64,000 nt of DNA from Ehretia macrophylla (taxonomy: Eukaryota; Streptophyta; Magnoliopsida; Boraginales; Ehretiaceae), in assembly GCA_037974665.1 (NCBI GenBank), contig CM075783.1:12357762-12421761 (forward strand), read 5' to 3'. Positions 63,446 to 64,000 of this stretch are shown piece by piece. The notes under the pieces are model-generated. The model made no database searches. It saw nothing but the letters and a program-made list of their open reading frames with translations, and was not told the DNA's origin. The stretch's first letter is position 1. Every line of letters begins with the position of its first letter. Made by a program: the position numbers and the translations under genes.

Positions 63446-64000
63446 TGAACATATGTCCATAGTCCTGGCTTCTTTTTGAGTCTGTCATATAAGATAGTTG
63501 TATCTGTAGCAAGATTCTTATAGTATGGCAAGATATAATTTAAACTGCCAAAAAAATTTTGTAACTATGTTCTATCAGTAATTTGATCAGGAAATTTAGA
63601 AGCAAATTCAATACTTCTATTTATAGGAATAATCTTTTCGTTTTCAATATTGTGACCAAGAAATCTAACCTTAGTCTGAAAAAGAACCATCTTTGATTTT
63701 GAAATGACAAGACCATTTTGTATAACAATTTTCTTGAATATTTCAAGATGTTTAAAATGTTGTTGGATATCTTTTGAAAAGACTAAGATATCATCAATAT
63801 AAACAATTATAAAATCACTATAAGTGATAAAAATATCATTCATAATATTTTGAAATTCAGAAGGAGCATTTTTTAATCCAAATGACATAACATTCCATTC
63901 ATAATGTCCAATAGAGATAGCAAAAGCAGTCTTATATCTGTCTTTTTCATCGACCTGTATTTGCCAATATCTAGATTTAAGATCAAACTTTGAGAATATT
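63446..64000 (-). pseudogene. Copy C: reverse transcriptase, partial
   Basis: Includes FGLKNAPSEFQ (relatives MPFGLK; here MSFGLK, so Pro is replaced) and the catalytic YIDD (63790-63801). The open stretch is 63888-63565. It is cut at the deletion junction before the RNase H end; the upstream part is outside the window. Confidence 0.85.

Larger units (their letters stand above)
61914..64000 (-). mobile_element. Endogenous pararetrovirus copy C, runs off the window
   Basis: Minus-strand copy, tail-to-tail with copy B. From the window edge inward: RT, a 608-bp internal deletion, then ORF2 and ORF3. The deletion joins RNase H sequence to ORF2 (junction about 63430-63445). It is very similar to copies A and B. 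Confidence 0.87.

Noticed and set aside
50986..64000. A functional or infectious virus copy
   Set aside because: Every copy has multiple stops, frameshifts, missing regions or altered active-site residues, and no complete promoter-leader-primer site region was found.

Overview
The window is nuclear DNA from a flowering plant, probably a eudicot. It is AT-rich, has GT-AG introns, and contains one interrupted host kinase gene amid dense plant-type transposons and broken plant pararetrovirus copies. No bacterial, CRISPR, rRNA or tRNA signal was seen. All family calls rest on reading motifs, terminal repeats and target-site duplications (TSDs) by eye; no database search was possible.

Layout. 1-768 is the end of a long LTR. 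915-9439 is a Mutator-like element (MULE-1) with a 9-bp TSD; its left terminal inverted repeat (TIR) is split by a 2.7-kb solo LTR. It carries a broken transposase gene and an intact antisense GRF-zinc-finger ORF. A 328-bp Mutator-type MITE lies just beyond it. 11881-22782 is a direct tandem duplication of about 4.4 kb: copy A gained two MITEs and copy B gained a 3.5-kb solo LTR and lost about 0.58 kb. Each copy supplies the empty site for the insertions in the other. 22824-23924 is another Mutator-like non-autonomous element.

26505-30921 is the one convincing host gene, a TDY-class (group D) MAP kinase with complete kinase motifs and ten exons, but with a shortened C-terminal tail. Downstream are small foldback elements, a third solo LTR (34680-36949), a Ty1-copia pol remnant with its 3' LTR (37557-38600), and an antisense LINE remnant split by two TTA-target MITEs (38601-40392).

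41885-50129 is a second, more decayed MULE (MULE-2) with long TIRs and its own 9-bp TSD. It contains an unclassified 1.3-kb insertion, and its GRF ORF is split by a 564-bp TRIM retrotransposon. A minisatellite and a CACTA transposase fragment follow.

From 50986 to the window end lies an endogenous pararetrovirus (Caulimoviridae) cluster, best described as florendovirus-like because a second ORF follows the polyprotein. Copy A (minus), copy B (plus) and copy C (minus, running off the window) are arranged head-to-head and then tail-to-tail. All are broken by stops, frameshifts and deletions. A short transmembrane ORF overlapping the 3' end of ORF2 is visible in copies B and C and is the most novel-looking item here. 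The elements show no joint function; the window is a nest of successive insertions whose order can be partly read.
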